From positions 186,001 through 250,000 of the forward strand of contig JAQOOI010000069.1 of assembly GCA_028554645.1 (NCBI GenBank): a stretch of DNA of 64,000 nucleotides. Reading direction: 5' to 3'. The stretch's first letter is position 1. The number at the start of each line of letters is the position of its first letter. The notes under the pieces were generated by a model. That model was given only the letters and a program-made list of their open reading frames with translations. It was not told where the DNA came from and did not search any database. The translations under genes were made by a program, and so were the position numbers. Below, in pieces: positions 54,174 to 63,991 of this stretch. The stretch is from Omphalotus guepiniiformis (Eukaryota; Basidiomycota; Agaricomycetes; Agaricales; Omphalotaceae).

Positions 54174-55568
54174 ATGATGGGATCTAGTACTAGAAATATG
54201 TACAGTACCGCAAAGAAGGTCCCTGAGGATAAACAAAGAGTTGGTATTAAAAAGAGAATGGAAGTAGAAATTATAAGGCCTAAAGGATTTGATAAAAGGT
54301 TGTATGTACCTCCACCCTTGAGAATGGAGGAGTTAGAGAAAGAAACAAAGGATAATGAAGAGGCTTTACTAAGAGATCAAGAGGATATAATGGATCCTTC
54401 TATAAAGGATATGGTAATTCAACCAGGTCAAAAAGAGATTAATGTTGAACCTGCTAAAGAAAGGCCATTTGATAGAGTGGAACCATTACAAAGAGATCCT
54501 ATTCCTAGTAACCAAGCTTTGAACAAAGTTAGAAATGAAGTGGTGGAAAAAGCTAGAAATGTTCAGAAAGAAAGTAATAAAGAGAATGCTATAGTCTATA
54601 AAGAAACAGCTAGAAGGATTGGAGATTTTAGACATGCCTCTACTTTATCTAAACCAGGTTTAGAAGAGGAAATGGCAGAAAAGATTTTCAATATGGATAT
54701 TACTGTTCCAGTTGGAGACCTTATGGCTGTATCTCCAGGCATTAGAGCTGTCATATTGAGAAAAGCTAGAAATAGAAGGGTTGTTGAGAGAGCAGAGAAG
54801 GCTTTCTTGCAGATAGAACCTAATCAGAATGATTTGAATCCTATTCAAATGGACTCTGAGGTGGAACCAATAAAGAAAGTAAATGTTGAGGATATTTGGT
54901 CTTTAAAGGAGACTTTCATTACATTGACAAAAGATACTGGTGATTTGAAAGCTGGTACTATTGTTCACCAAGATGTAGTTGAGCAATTCCTTAGAGATCT
55001 AGGTCCTAACAAGAAAGATAAAGTTATACTGGTGGCTAGAGAATCAGAAGGACTTAGAGTAGTATTCCCAAAAATCAATAACTCTGATGAAACTGTGGAA
55101 GCTGTTCTAGATAGTGGTTCTCAGATCATATCAATGGATCAAATGGTAGCAATGGGACTTGGAATGTCATGGGATCCTGATGTAGTGATTCACATGCAAA
55201 GTGCAAATGGGAGTTTAAAGCCTACTAAGGGTATGGCTAGAAATGTACCTTTTGTATTTGGGGACTTAACAGTCTACTTGCAAGTTCATATTGTGGAAGA
55301 GGCTCCATATCAAGTTTTACTTGGTAGACCTTTTGATGTAAACACCCAAAGTATAATAAAGAACTTTGAGGATGGAGGTCAAGAGATAACCATAACTGAT
55401 CTAAATTCTGGCTACAAGTGTACTATTGGAACCTATCTGAGAGGAAGAGGTGTTAGAATTGAACAGAAGAAAGAAGGATCTACTCTTAAAGAGATTTGTA
55501 GACCTCCACCTGTGGTACCTAAAGATGTACAAGAAGGGGTTGTAAATTTTCAGACCTCTATGATCTGA
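54174..55568 (+). CDS. family E protease frame (pro)
   Basis: About 464 residues from the first ATG, probably made as a gag-pro fusion, since the frame is open from 54114 across the slippery site. The N-terminal 270 residues are charged and of unknown role. The retropepsin follows: active-site VLDSGSQIISM, flap region with MQSANGSLKP, and second motif YQVLLGRPFDV. A single aspartate per chain is normal for a homodimeric retroviral-type protease. The frame ends GVVNFQTSMI and TGA at 55566-55568, overlapping pol. Putting protease in its own frame is unusual for Ty3 elements. Confidence 0.92.
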   Translation: MMGSSTRNMYSTAKKVPEDKQRVGIKKRMEVEIIRPKGFDKRLYVPPPLRMEELEKETKDNEEALLRDQEDIMDPSIKDMVIQPGQKEINVEPAKERPFDRVEPLQRDPIPSNQALNKVRNEVVEKARNVQKESNKENAIVYKETARRIGDFRHASTLSKPGLEEEMAEKIFNMDITVPVGDLMAVSPGIRAVILRKARNRRVVERAEKAFLQIEPNQNDLNPIQMDSEVEPIKKVNVEDIWSLKETFITLTKDTGDLKAGTIVHQDVVEQFLRDLGPNKKDKVILVARESEGLRVVFPKINNSDETVEAVLDSGSQIISMDQMVAMGLGMSWDPDVVIHMQSANGSLKPTKGMARNVPFVFGDLTVYLQVHIVEEAPYQVLLGRPFDVNTQSIIKNFEDGGQEITITDLNSGYKCTIGTYLRGRGVRIEQKKEGSTLKEICRPPPVVPKDVQEGVVNFQTSMI

Positions 55569-58500
55569 TTGGCCCTCAGGGAGAGGTAGCTCTAAGAGTT
55601 GGCCTGAAAGAAAATGGTGAATTGTTTGTGGATGGGTATAAACTACCTGATGAAAATGGAACCTTTAAGAAAGAAGAATTGGCAGAAACTTTTGTATTTG
55701 CTGCTAAAGAGTATGTAGAAAAAGATAAAGAAGCGGCAGAAGTACTAGAAGCTTATATGAACTCCACTGCTATAAAGAGTAGGGGAAAGGATAAGCAAGT
55801 GTTCTGTAGTTGGAGAGAAGAGTTGAAAGAAAAGAAGGATACTATGTTTCAAGAGGAAAATTCTTGTAATATAGAGAAAGAGAAGACTGATAAAGAGTTT
55901 GTAGATGTGTATGGAAAGTACAAATCTGTAAAGGATAAAGTTAGACCGGTTAAAGCTACTTTACCGGCTGAGTTCCGTGTAGAAAGGAATATTTTTGGTG
56001 ATCCGTTAGCAGAAATGCCGGAATTATCTCCAAATCCACCTGAGTTCACACCGGGTGAGAGATACAATGAAGAAAGAAAGAATATCATAGATAAAAATCA
56101 TGATGAAGGCTTTTTATGGCCAGAAGAAATGAAGTTAGTTCATCATTTGATGAAACAACAGGAAAAAGCTTTTGCTTGGGAACCTGCAGAAGGAGGAAAC
56201 TTTAGAACAGATTTCTTTCCACCTGTGAGATTTCCAGTCTTACCACATGTACCTTGGGTTGAAAGAAACATTCCAATACCACCTGGTATATTTGATGATG
56301 TGTGTAAAATTATAAAGGCAAAAATTGATTCTGGAGTTTATGAACCTTCAAGTTCTTCTTATAGATCAAAATGGTTTTGTGTTTTAAAGAAAGATGGAAA
56401 AAGTTTGAGATTGGTGCATAGTCTGGAACCATTGAATAAAGTTACTATACAACATTCAGGAATTCCACCAGCTACTGCAGATGTTGCTAGAAACTTTGCA
56501 GGAAGAGCATGTCTAGGAACACTGGACATCTTTGTTGGATATGATGAAAGGTTGATAGATGATGATTCTAGAGACTTAACCACCTTCCAAACACCATTTG
56601 GCCCACATAGACTAGTAAAACTGCCTATGGGTTGGACTAACTCAGTACCTATCTTTCATGATGATGTTACTTTCATTCTAAGAGATGAAATTCCACATGT
56701 GACTATACCTTATGTGGATGATGTACCTGTAAGGGGTCCAGCAACAAGATATGAGTTACCAGATGGCAGATATGAAACTATTCCTCAAAACAATGGTATA
56801 AGGAGATTTGTATGGGAACATATGCAAAATATGAATAGAGTGATACAAAGAATGAAATATGTTGGTGGTACATTTTCTGGTACAAAGGCATTCATTTGTG
56901 TAAAAGAAGGCATGGTTGTTGGTCACCGTTGTTTATATGAGGGTCAAGCACCTTCTAATAAGATAGCAGAAGTGGTTACTACATGGCAAAGATTTGACTC
57001 TAAAACAGATGTCAGGGCTTTCTTGGGTACTGCTGGCCAACTTAGACAATTTATAAAGGACTATGCTAAAATTGCTGCACCTTTGCAATATTTGACCAGA
57101 AATGTTCCATTTGAGATGAAGGCTGAACAATGGGATTCTGTAGTAGCTCTTAAGGAAGCTATCAGAGTTGCACCTTGTTTGAGACCTATAGACTATATGT
57201 CAGAAAATGGGATTACACTTGCTGTAGATACCTCTTGGATGGCAGTTGGATATTATATATACCAAACTGACCCAGAAGATCCTAAGAAGAAGTACTTTAA
57301 CTACTTTGGTTCAATTACATTGAATGAAAGGGAAGCAAGGTTTTCTCAACCAAAGAGAGAGCTGTATGGTCTGAAATTAGCTTTAGAAGCTTCTTATTAC
57401 TTGATTTATGGGTGTAGGAATTTGACTGTGGAAACAGATGCTAGCTATATAAAGGGCATGTTGGATCATCCCAGTTCAGGTCCTAATGCAACTATAAACA
57501 GGTGGATAGAGGATATAAGGAAATATCAGTTTACATTGGTACATGTTAAGGGAACTTTACATGGACCAGATGGTCTATCTAGAAGGGGTCCTGGAGGTAT
57601 AACAACTGAAAGACCACCTGTAAATGAGGAAGACTATGTAGATGAAGATAATGGAGAACCATTACAGTTTAGAATGCAAAATGAAGAAGATGATATACCA
57701 CTAGACTTTGAGTCTTTCAGAGATAAAATAGACAATAGAGGTGGTTATCTTTTTGAAATGGCAAACTCTGAAAATGATTTTGAAGATGATTTGCAAGAAT
57801 GCATAGAAGAAGAAAGAATTGCAGAATGTTATAGGATTAGAGTTTTAGAAGCTCATGGAATGGTGAAGGGTGCTTTTGCTCAAACTTTAGTAATTCCACC
57901 AGGAGATCCAGAGTGGAGTAATTCTCATCCTTATAGTGAGGTACATAGAAGGGATGAAGGAAAGAAGATGGATGATCTTCTACCTTTAATAAAGGATTGG
58001 CATCTAGACAAGAACTCAGCTGTTATTAAAAGTTTGAATAAAACTGAAAAGAGATCTTTTCTAAGACAAGCTGTTAAGTTCTTTGTTGATAAAGATGGTA
58101 AAATGTATAGAAGGAATGAAGAACTAGATGGTCAACACAAGTTGGTTGTATCTAAGGCAAAGAGAATGTACATGATGCATGCTGCACATGACAACTTGGG
58201 TCATAAAGGGATGTTTGCAACTAAAGCTGTCATAGACAAGAGATTTTGGTGGCCAGATATGGAGAAAGATATTAATTGGTTTGTCCAATCATGTCAGGCT
58301 TGTCAGAATAGAAAGTTGGAACTTCTGAAAATACCACCCACTCTTACTTATACACCATCTTTGTTTCAAAAGGTTCATGTAGATGTGTTTAAAGTGTCAC
58401 CACCTAGTAATGGCTGTTCAAATGTTGTTCATGGTAGATGTGCATTGTCTTCTTGGTCAGAAGGTAGAGCATTGAAATCAGAGACAGCAAGGTTAATGGG

Positions 58501-59494
58501 TGAATGGTTCTTTGAAGACATTATCTGTAGATGGGGTTGCCCTGATGAGGTTATCACTGATAATGCCCCAGCTATGAGAGCAATGTTGAGATGGTTGGAA
58601 GAGAAATATGGTATAAAAGGTATTACTATATCTCCATACAATTCTCAAGCCAATGGGAAGATAGAAAGAGCTCATTTTGATATCAGAACTGCTTTGGCAA
58701 AAGCAACTGGTGGAGATTTGAAGAGATGGTACTGGTTTCTGAAACATGTCTTTTGGGCAGATAGAGTGACTGTTAGAAGAGGTCTTGGATGTTCTCCATA
58801 CTTCATAGTTACTGGGGCAGAGCCAATACTACCTTTGGATATTGTGGAATCAACTTGGTTGGTTAAACCTCCAGACAGAATTCTGACTCATGAAGAATTA
58901 CTTGGATTCAGAGCACAAGCTCTAGCTAAGCATAGAACTCATGTGAATGAAATGAGAGAAAGAGTAGATGAAAATAAAAGAAAGGCATTAATAAAGTTTG
59001 AACAAGAATATGGAAATACTATAAAGGACTATGACTTTAAACCAGGAACTCTGGTTCAAGTCAGGAATACTCAGATTGAAAAGAGTTTAGACAGAAAGAT
59101 GTATCCAAGATATAAGGGTCCCATGATTGTAATCAGAAGGACAAAGGGTGGATCATATGTTATTGCGGAAATGGATGGGTCAGTGCTCAAAGAAAAAGTT
59201 GCAGCATTTAGAGTCCTACCACATGCAGCCAGATACGAACCTATACAATTGCCAGACAATATTCATGAACTAATAGACTTGGATAGTAAGCAATTGGAAG
59301 CTATGATTGAGGATGAAGATAAAGACTTGGTCAAAAATACAGATTATATTTTTGATGCCATACCCAATCTTAGGCTTGAAGGGGACGATTCTGATGAAGA
59401 CGACAGTGATTCAGATCTTGGGGACAACTTAGAAGACAATGAGGAACCAGATTGGGACGAAAGAGTCAAAACCAGGTCAAAAAGACAGACGTGA
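55523..59494 (+). CDS. family E pol: reverse transcriptase, RNase H, integrase
   Basis: Entered by -1 frameshift; no ATG is near the beginning. Numbering from 55622, a leader of about 220 residues precedes RT. RT has LGTLDIFVGYDE (first Asp) and IPYVDDVPV with YVDD at about 364. The thumb motif is FLGTAGQLRQFI. RNase H has LAVDTSWMAVGYY, RELYGLKLALE and VETDASYIKGM. Integrase has the HHCC finger (HAAHDNLGH...CQACQ), catalytic Asp at about 921 (HVDVFKV) and about 980 (ITDNAPAM), and Glu at about 1015 (NGKIERAHF). A GPY/F-like module (YPRYKGPMIVI) comes next. There is no chromodomain; an acidic Ser/Asp/Glu tail ends TRSKRQT. All catalytic residues are present, so this copy may be functional. 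Confidence 0.95.
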   Translation, partial: RCTRRGCKFSDLYDLIGPQGEVALRVGLKENGELFVDGYKLPDENGTFKKEELAETFVFAAKEYVEKDKEAAEVLEAYMNSTAIKSRGKDKQVFCSWREELKEKKDTMFQEENSCNIEKEKTDKEFVDVYGKYKSVKDKVRPVKATLPAEFRVERNIFGDPLAEMPELSPNPPEFTPGERYNEERKNIIDKNHDEGFLWPEEMKLVHHLMKQQEKAFAWEPAEGGNFRTDFFPPVRFPVLPHVPWVERNIPIPPGIFDDVCKIIKAKIDSGVYEPSSSSYRSKWFCVLKKDGKSLRLVHSLEPLNKVTIQHSGIPPATADVARNFAGRACLGTLDIFVGYDERLIDDDSRDLTTFQTPFGPHRLVKLPMGWTNSVPIFHDDVTFILRDEIPHVTIPYVDDVPVRGPATRYELPDGRYETIPQNNGIRRFVWEHMQNMNRVIQRMKYVGGTFSGTKAFICVKEGMVVGHRCLYEGQAPSNKIAEVVTTWQRFDSKTDVRAFLGTAGQLRQFIKDYAKIAAPLQYLTRNVPFEMKAEQWDSVVALKEAIRVAPCLRPIDYMSENGITLAVDTSWMAVGYYIYQTDPEDPKKKYFNYFGSITLNEREARFSQPKRELYGLKLALEASYYLIYGCRNLTVETDASYIKGMLDHPSSGPNATINRWIEDIRKYQFTLVHVKGTLHGPDGLSRRGPGGITTERPPVNEEDYVDEDNGEPLQFRMQNEEDDIPLDFESFRDKIDNRGGYLFEMANSENDFEDDLQECIEEERIAECYRIRVLEAHGMVKGAFAQTLVIPPGDPEWSNSHPYSEVHRRDEGKKMDDLLPLIKDWHLDKNSAVIKSLNKTEKRSFLRQAVKFFVDKDGKMYRRNEELDGQHKLVVSKAKRMYMMHAAHDNLGHKGMFATKAVIDKRFWWPDMEKDINWFVQSCQACQNRKLELLKIPPTLTYTPSLFQKVHVDVFKVSPPSNGCSNVVHGRCALSSWSEGRALKSETARLMGEWFFEDIICRWGCPDEVITDNAPAMRAMLRWLEEKYGIKGITISPYNSQANGKIERAHFDIRTALAKATGGDLKRWYWFLKHVFWADRVTVRRGLGCSPYFIVTGAEPILPLDIVESTWLVKPPDRILTHEELLGFRAQALAKHRTHVNEMRERVDENKRKALIKFEQEYGNTIKDYDFKPGTLVQVRNTQIEKSLDRKMYPRYKGPMIVIRRTKGGSYVIAEMDGSVLKEKVAAFRVLPHAARYEPIQLPDNIHELIDLDSKQLEAMIEDEDKDLVKNTDYIFDAIPNLRLEGDDSDEDDSDSDLGDNLEDNEEPDWDERVKTRSKRQT
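55544..55550 (+). promoter_or_regulatory. pro-pol -1 frameshift heptamer AAATTTT
   Basis: In the protease frame it reads A AAT TTT (codons AAT, TTT), the X XXY YYZ phase. The pol frame is open from 55523. A 6-bp stem ACCTCT/AGAGGT (55554-55559 with 55582-55587) starts 3 nt downstream, with an inner CCC/GGG pairing. It is conserved in the left copy at 48392-48398. Confidence 0.85.
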
Positions 59495-59650
59495 ACTCGA
59501 AGTTGCAACTAGTATCCTTCATTACAAAGTCATCTAGTCACTACACGACTCTGAGTATGAACATAAGGTATAGTAAGGACAGTGTTTAGGTAGATATAAT
59601 ATATGCCGGACATTTAAAAAGAACGTTGTAAATAAAGTGGTACCAAGGAA

Positions 59651-61272
59651 CTACTCGTCAGTGGTCATGTCGGTGGTAGAGGTAGAGTCTACTGAGTCCA
59701 TGGAGTCATCTCCATCCACATCGGAACTACCTTTAATGGACTTCTTCTTAATAACTAAGGAAAGATTGTCTGCTAGCTTCTGCATGTCACGATAACGAGC
59801 ACCGTTGGTTTGAACGATGTGTGCGAGGGTAGAACACTCCGTACGAAGGCAATTGTGTATAGCCTTAAGAGATTCGAGCGTGAGCTGGTCGTAATCGTAG
59901 TATGGAACGAACGCGAGTGTCTTAAGAACACTGGTGTGAGCCATATCACGTAGGGCCTTCTCAACTATAAAGAATAATGTCAGAATGTATGTTGAATACT
60001 ATTAAGTGTGTACTTACAGTCAGTTTCTTCACTAAGGTTTGAAACAGCTGTTTCCAACTTAAGTCGTTTTTGGCCGGATGTCGCAAAGCCCTTCGAAATG
60101 TAGTGGTTAGCCTTCCTGTACGCGCCAGAGGATTGATCCAATCCAGGAACTGCTGAGTATGGCATGCTTACAACGGCGTGTTGATTCGTTGGTCGTAATC
60201 GTAGTATGGAACGAACGCAAGTGTCTTAAGAACACTGGTGTGAGCCATATCACGTAGGGCCTTCTCAACTATAAAGAATAATGTCAGAATGTATGTTGAA
60301 TACTATTAAGTGTGTACTTACAGTCAGTTTCTTCACTAAGGTTTGAAACAGCTGTTTCCAACTTAAGTCGTTTTTGGCCGGATGTCGCAAAGCCCTTCGA
60401 AATGTAGTGGTTAGCCTTCCTGTACGCGCCAGAGGATTGATCCAATCCAGGAACTGCTGAGTATGGCATGCTTACAACGGCGTGTTGATTCGCGATAAGT
60501 TCTGCTTTACGGAACTAGTAACGATTTAATATAGGTCCGGTTGAAAATAATGAGTGACTTACAGTAAGATTCTTGATGGCACTAGCTTCTTTAGCACTGC
60601 TGGAGTCCTTGGTACCGTCAGTCATCTGTAAGAACAATGTGTCCAAAATGTTAGTACAAAGTATTAATTACCGGGTGGAAATTACTTACAAGTGCTTCAG
60701 CGACAGTTTTGTCGAGAGGAGGGGTAATAATGACTTCAACATTGTCGTCGTCGTCACAAACAGCCTTTGACTTGGGAGTTTCCTTCCCCTGGAATAAAGT
60801 TAGATAATGAATATAAGTCCGGTAGATAATCGTACCTTGCGTTTCCGATTGTTACCTTCTTCCTTAGCCTTAGCAACTGCTTCAGCAGCAGCAGCGGCAT
60901 TCTTGAGACGTTCTTGAACCATACGGTCAAGGTGTTTCTGAAGTCCGGCTACAGAACGAAGAGGCGACATTTGAGGACGAGCCGCCATAACCGCCTGCAG
61001 GGCAGTGACGTTGTCTTCAAACTTCTTGAAGAGTTCGTCGTCGGCAGCTGTAGTAGCCATATCGAGGGGTTTAACCTTAAACTCGAATTATTATTAAACG
61101 CCGGACGATTATTAAAAATGAAATAACGTACCAAGAAGTCACAAAGTGTCTTAGCGAATTGGAACATCTCTCCATCAGGAACGTTACGAGCACGGGCACG
61201 ATCAAAGGTGCCGCGACGAAGTTCCAGCAAAGCAAGCCAGTCTTCTTTGATGAAAGAGGGAGTAGGGGCCAT
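59651..61272 (-). pseudogene. accessory gene Y, right copy, with internal 304-bp duplication
   Basis: It is nearly identical to Y at 42973-44290 (one change is MAPTPS for MAPTPF). It carries an exact-looking tandem duplication spanning exon 5, intron 5 and the start of exon 6, so the segment from MPYSAVPGLDQSS to VPYYDYD occurs twice. Splicing could still use one of the two copies, but the gene is altered. It is antisense to pol. Confidence 0.8.
59887..60494. repeat. 304-bp tandem duplication in gene Y
   Basis: Units 59887-60190 and 60191-60494 both begin ggtcgtaatcgtagtatgg and end near cgtgttgattcg. They differ at few sites (acgcgagtg / acgcaagtg). The left copy of Y has only one unit. Confidence 0.92.
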
Positions 61273-61965
61273 TGAGAAAGTAAGAGCTTGTGATAACGAG
61301 TTATAGAACGAATGAATGTTGGTTCGATGCAATTTACGATCCTTACATTTGTTCTTTTATAGCTGAAAAATGTATTGTACCTGGCGGAAAATTTTTGAGG
61401 TCGAAAAATCGTCTTCAAATTCTCTTAGGGGTATAATGTTCAGCGGGGGCGCTGAAATTTTTGGTTTGGGGGAGAGGGTGACAAGTTCCGGAAAACTTAT
61501 CAATATATTTATTATCCGGTGTATATTCATCCTTCAAATTAAAAGAAACATAAAGAATAAAAAGAATAATAAAGCTAAAAGAATGTAATAACGAAGTTGT
61601 GGGCATTTCTTAAAATGGAATTTAAGCGCTGAGTAACAATCCTTTGATTTTGAATTTCAGCCGGACTTTAGAAAGTCAGCTGTGATTTCGATTTCTTAGA
61701 GTCTTAAGGTGTAAAATCCTTCATAATTAAGAAGAGGCACACAATAAAAATGATAAATTTTGTACACTAAGTGTCTACAAGCAATGGGTAGAGCTTAAAC
61801 TTAGGTACAGGCAGCGATAAGGTAATGACAAGGTGTAAAATAAATGTTCGATGCGACGCAGCACGACCTACAAAGAAACGAGACCGTCGAGATAAGCGTA
61901 AAGAAAGTAATTCAAAAGAAGACGCTGGGGCACGAAATAATGAATGAAGGAAGAAAGTCCAGTGC
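61273..61965. other. X-Y spacer, right copy
   Basis: Reverse complement of 42279-42972 with few differences, including the second polypurine-like 12-mer near 61465-61476. No gene is contained. Confidence 0.6.
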
Positions 61966-62108
61966 CTAAGCTTCTGGACTTACCTCCTCAGATTCCCCAA
62001 CGCCTGCACTTTGATTAGCGTTTTCTTTGGCCTTATCAAGGTACGCTTGATCCACTGCGATCGGTTCTCCTTGGTCGTTGACGTCGACGGCGCTGCGAAG
62101 ACGGAAGT
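61966..62108 (-). pseudogene. accessory gene X, right copy, 3' remnant
   Basis: Only the last about 143 bp of gene X remain (end DQAYLDKAKENANQSAGVG). The homology to 42134-42278 stops at 62108, where the LTR of element C begins. Confidence 0.9.
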
Positions 62109-62561
62109 TGTTACGAATGTTTTCTTTTTTCATCTTATCTCATTGTTTGTACATATAGACACTTTTATTATCAGTAGATAGCATCTTAAGTTATAGATCT
62201 AGGGTTATATTAAATACACACGTAGGTAGCATGATGATCGAGATCAAGCATGTAGACCTCAAGGCGATCACGATCATTAATGAAACACTTGAGGCGATCG
62301 AACTCATGGTAGACACACGGTGGATTAGTCAAGGGTTATAGCCCAGGGTTTAGGGTTTTATTTACGTATATAACAAGTCCGCTTAGGTAGATATTTCTTT
62401 AGCTTCGATCTTGTCAATAACTCCTCGAGTTTAAACTTGTACTTAGCATACTTTCTTGTATCACTTCTTTTCTCAATTCTACTTTCTGCTTTACTCTTAT
62501 CCGTGTGAAACTAAGATCCTTGTGTTTGGTTATTTGAGTTTGATAACTCGAGTCGCTGACA
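62109..62561 (+). repeat. 5' LTR of element C
   Basis: A 453-bp segment from TGTTAC to GCTGACA. Its borders follow from comparison with the solo LTR and the inverted TGTTA/T(A)ACA ends. A TATA box (tatataa) is at 62367-62373, so transcription should start near 62400. Confidence 0.85.
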
Positions 62562-62562
62562 T

Positions 62563-62575
62563 AAGATCGAAGCTA
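62563..62575 (+). other. primer-binding site complementary to the element's own RNA 5' end
   Basis: AAGATCGAAGCTA starts 1 nt after the LTR and is the exact complement of TAGCTTCGATCTT at 62400-62412, which lies 27 bp past the TATA box. No tRNA-type TGG begins here. This fits the self-primed mechanism known from Tf1. Confidence 0.75.
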
Positions 62576-63097
62576 CACAACTCACCCGACCAACACAAAT
62601 TCAAATCGCCTTCTTGTTGCTATTTCAGTAGCAAGTAAGTTTCTCTTGACCCTTCACACGCTTACTTCATTTTTCTCCCGTTGATATTCGGGTTTCCGTC
62701 CGAATTAGGAATCTGTGCTCCATTAGAGTAATTGCGCCTATAGTACAAACGAGTAACGTTGAGTCCGACTCGGTACTGGCAGCAGAAAGCATCGTCTGAT
62801 AACCAACCTTCGGGGAGGGGACTTTGCGCTTGGGGAACGAGGTGCACTCCTAGAAAGGCACGCCCAGGTTTACTCAGCAAGCAAGCACAGATTAGGAACT
62901 CGTCTATTAGAGGCAGAAAAGGTCCCGAAATCTCTTCGTGAGGTTACTGACGGACCGAAGTAAACTCTACCATTACGGAATCTTGGGGGAACTTTAGCAG
63001 TCTTTTCGAAGAAACCACCATCCCATCACCCATCACACCTTCCTACAAATCTCTTGCATCATCTCCTTATTCTACCCGACCTTCTACTCCTACCAGA

Positions 63098-63991
63098 ATG
63101 TCTGAAACCGAAACCTCGCGAGGAAAATCACTCCTCAACAAACCCGACAACTTCACCGGCGTCAAATCTGAGTTCAAGAATTGGCGACGGAGACTCTTTA
63201 CCTATATCCGTGATAAGAAAAATGGTATCACGACCGACGATGAAAGGATTGATGTTGCGATCTCTTTCATGAATGGGAAGCTTGTAGACGGATGGGTCAA
63301 TAATTACTATAATACCCATTTTGACCAAGACAACGAGAAGTGGCAGAAGGACTGGGCGCATTTCAAGCAAGCCTTGAACAAGGTGTTCCTAGATTCCGGT
63401 CTGCAGAGGACAGCGCAGGAGAAGGTGGAGTTGTTGAAGCAGGGAGCAGGGACGGCGGAGGAGTATTTCCAGGAGTTGGAGATACTGTTGACGGAGGCGG
63501 ATTACAAGAAGGATGACCCGTATGTGGTGCGGCTCATCGAGAAGGGCATTAACGAGAAAACTATTGATGCCATCTACACGAGGGACGAGTTGCCCAAAGT
63601 GTACGATGAATGGAAGGACGTAGTGATCAAGATTGATCAACTATGGAGAAGGCGTCAGGAATGGCGCAAGAATCAGAATCAGAACCGACCGGCGTTTACG
63701 CCAAGAAGAGAAAGTCCGCAAAATGCGGCAGGAAGTGGTGATCGGAGAGACGCCACAGGAACGACCTTTGGGGGTATAGGTAAACCCATGGACATTGACG
63801 CGGCCCGAAGGAATGGGCAGTGTTTCAATTGCGGACAGAGGGGGCATATCTCGCGGGATTGTCCAGCGAAGCGGGGTCAGAGAGTGAGGCAGGTGAATGT
63901 GCAGGAAGAAGAGAAGAAAGAAGAACAGCCGCCGAGTTGGTTCTTAAACTGGTTGAAATCGGACACGGGTTTTGTCAAAGCTCAGAAGTGA
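63098..63991 (+). CDS. element C gag
   Basis: A 297-residue gag from ATG 63098 (MSETETSRGKSLLNKPDNF) to TGA at 63989-63991. The capsid part has FTGVKSEFKNWRRRLFTYI, WAHFKQALNKVFLDSG and AEEYFQELEILLTEADY, typical of Ty3/sushi gag. One CCHC zinc knuckle (CFNCGQRGHISRDC) follows KPMDIDAARRNGQ. The gag frame is closed before the window ends, so pol must be in another frame or after a stop bypass outside the window. Confidence 0.93.
   Translation: MSETETSRGKSLLNKPDNFTGVKSEFKNWRRRLFTYIRDKKNGITTDDERIDVAISFMNGKLVDGWVNNYYNTHFDQDNEKWQKDWAHFKQALNKVFLDSGLQRTAQEKVELLKQGAGTAEEYFQELEILLTEADYKKDDPYVVRLIEKGINEKTIDAIYTRDELPKVYDEWKDVVIKIDQLWRRRQEWRKNQNQNRPAFTPRRESPQNAAGSGDRRDATGTTFGGIGKPMDIDAARRNGQCFNCGQRGHISRDCPAKRGQRVRQVNVQEEEKKEEQPPSWFLNWLKSDTGFVKAQK

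Larger units (their letters stand above)
36064..62108. mobile_element. compound of two family-E Ty3-type retrotransposons (E2 nested in E1, then inverted)
   Basis: Three LTRs of identical length (1377 bp) and two nearly identical bodies in opposite orientation fill 26 kb. The layout is LTR1(+), gag 5' part(+), LTR2(-), antisense genes X and Y(+), pol(-), pro(-), gag 3' part(-), LTR3(+), gag(+), pro(+), pol(+), Y(-), X part(-). The break in gag at 38428 and 50790 has CCGT on both sides (ATTCCGT against CCGTTGAAG), the footprint of an insertion into gag. The full element would be about 14.7 kb, which is large for Ty3. The right end is cut at 62108 by element C. Copies differ by few bases, so activity was recent. 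Confidence 0.9.
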
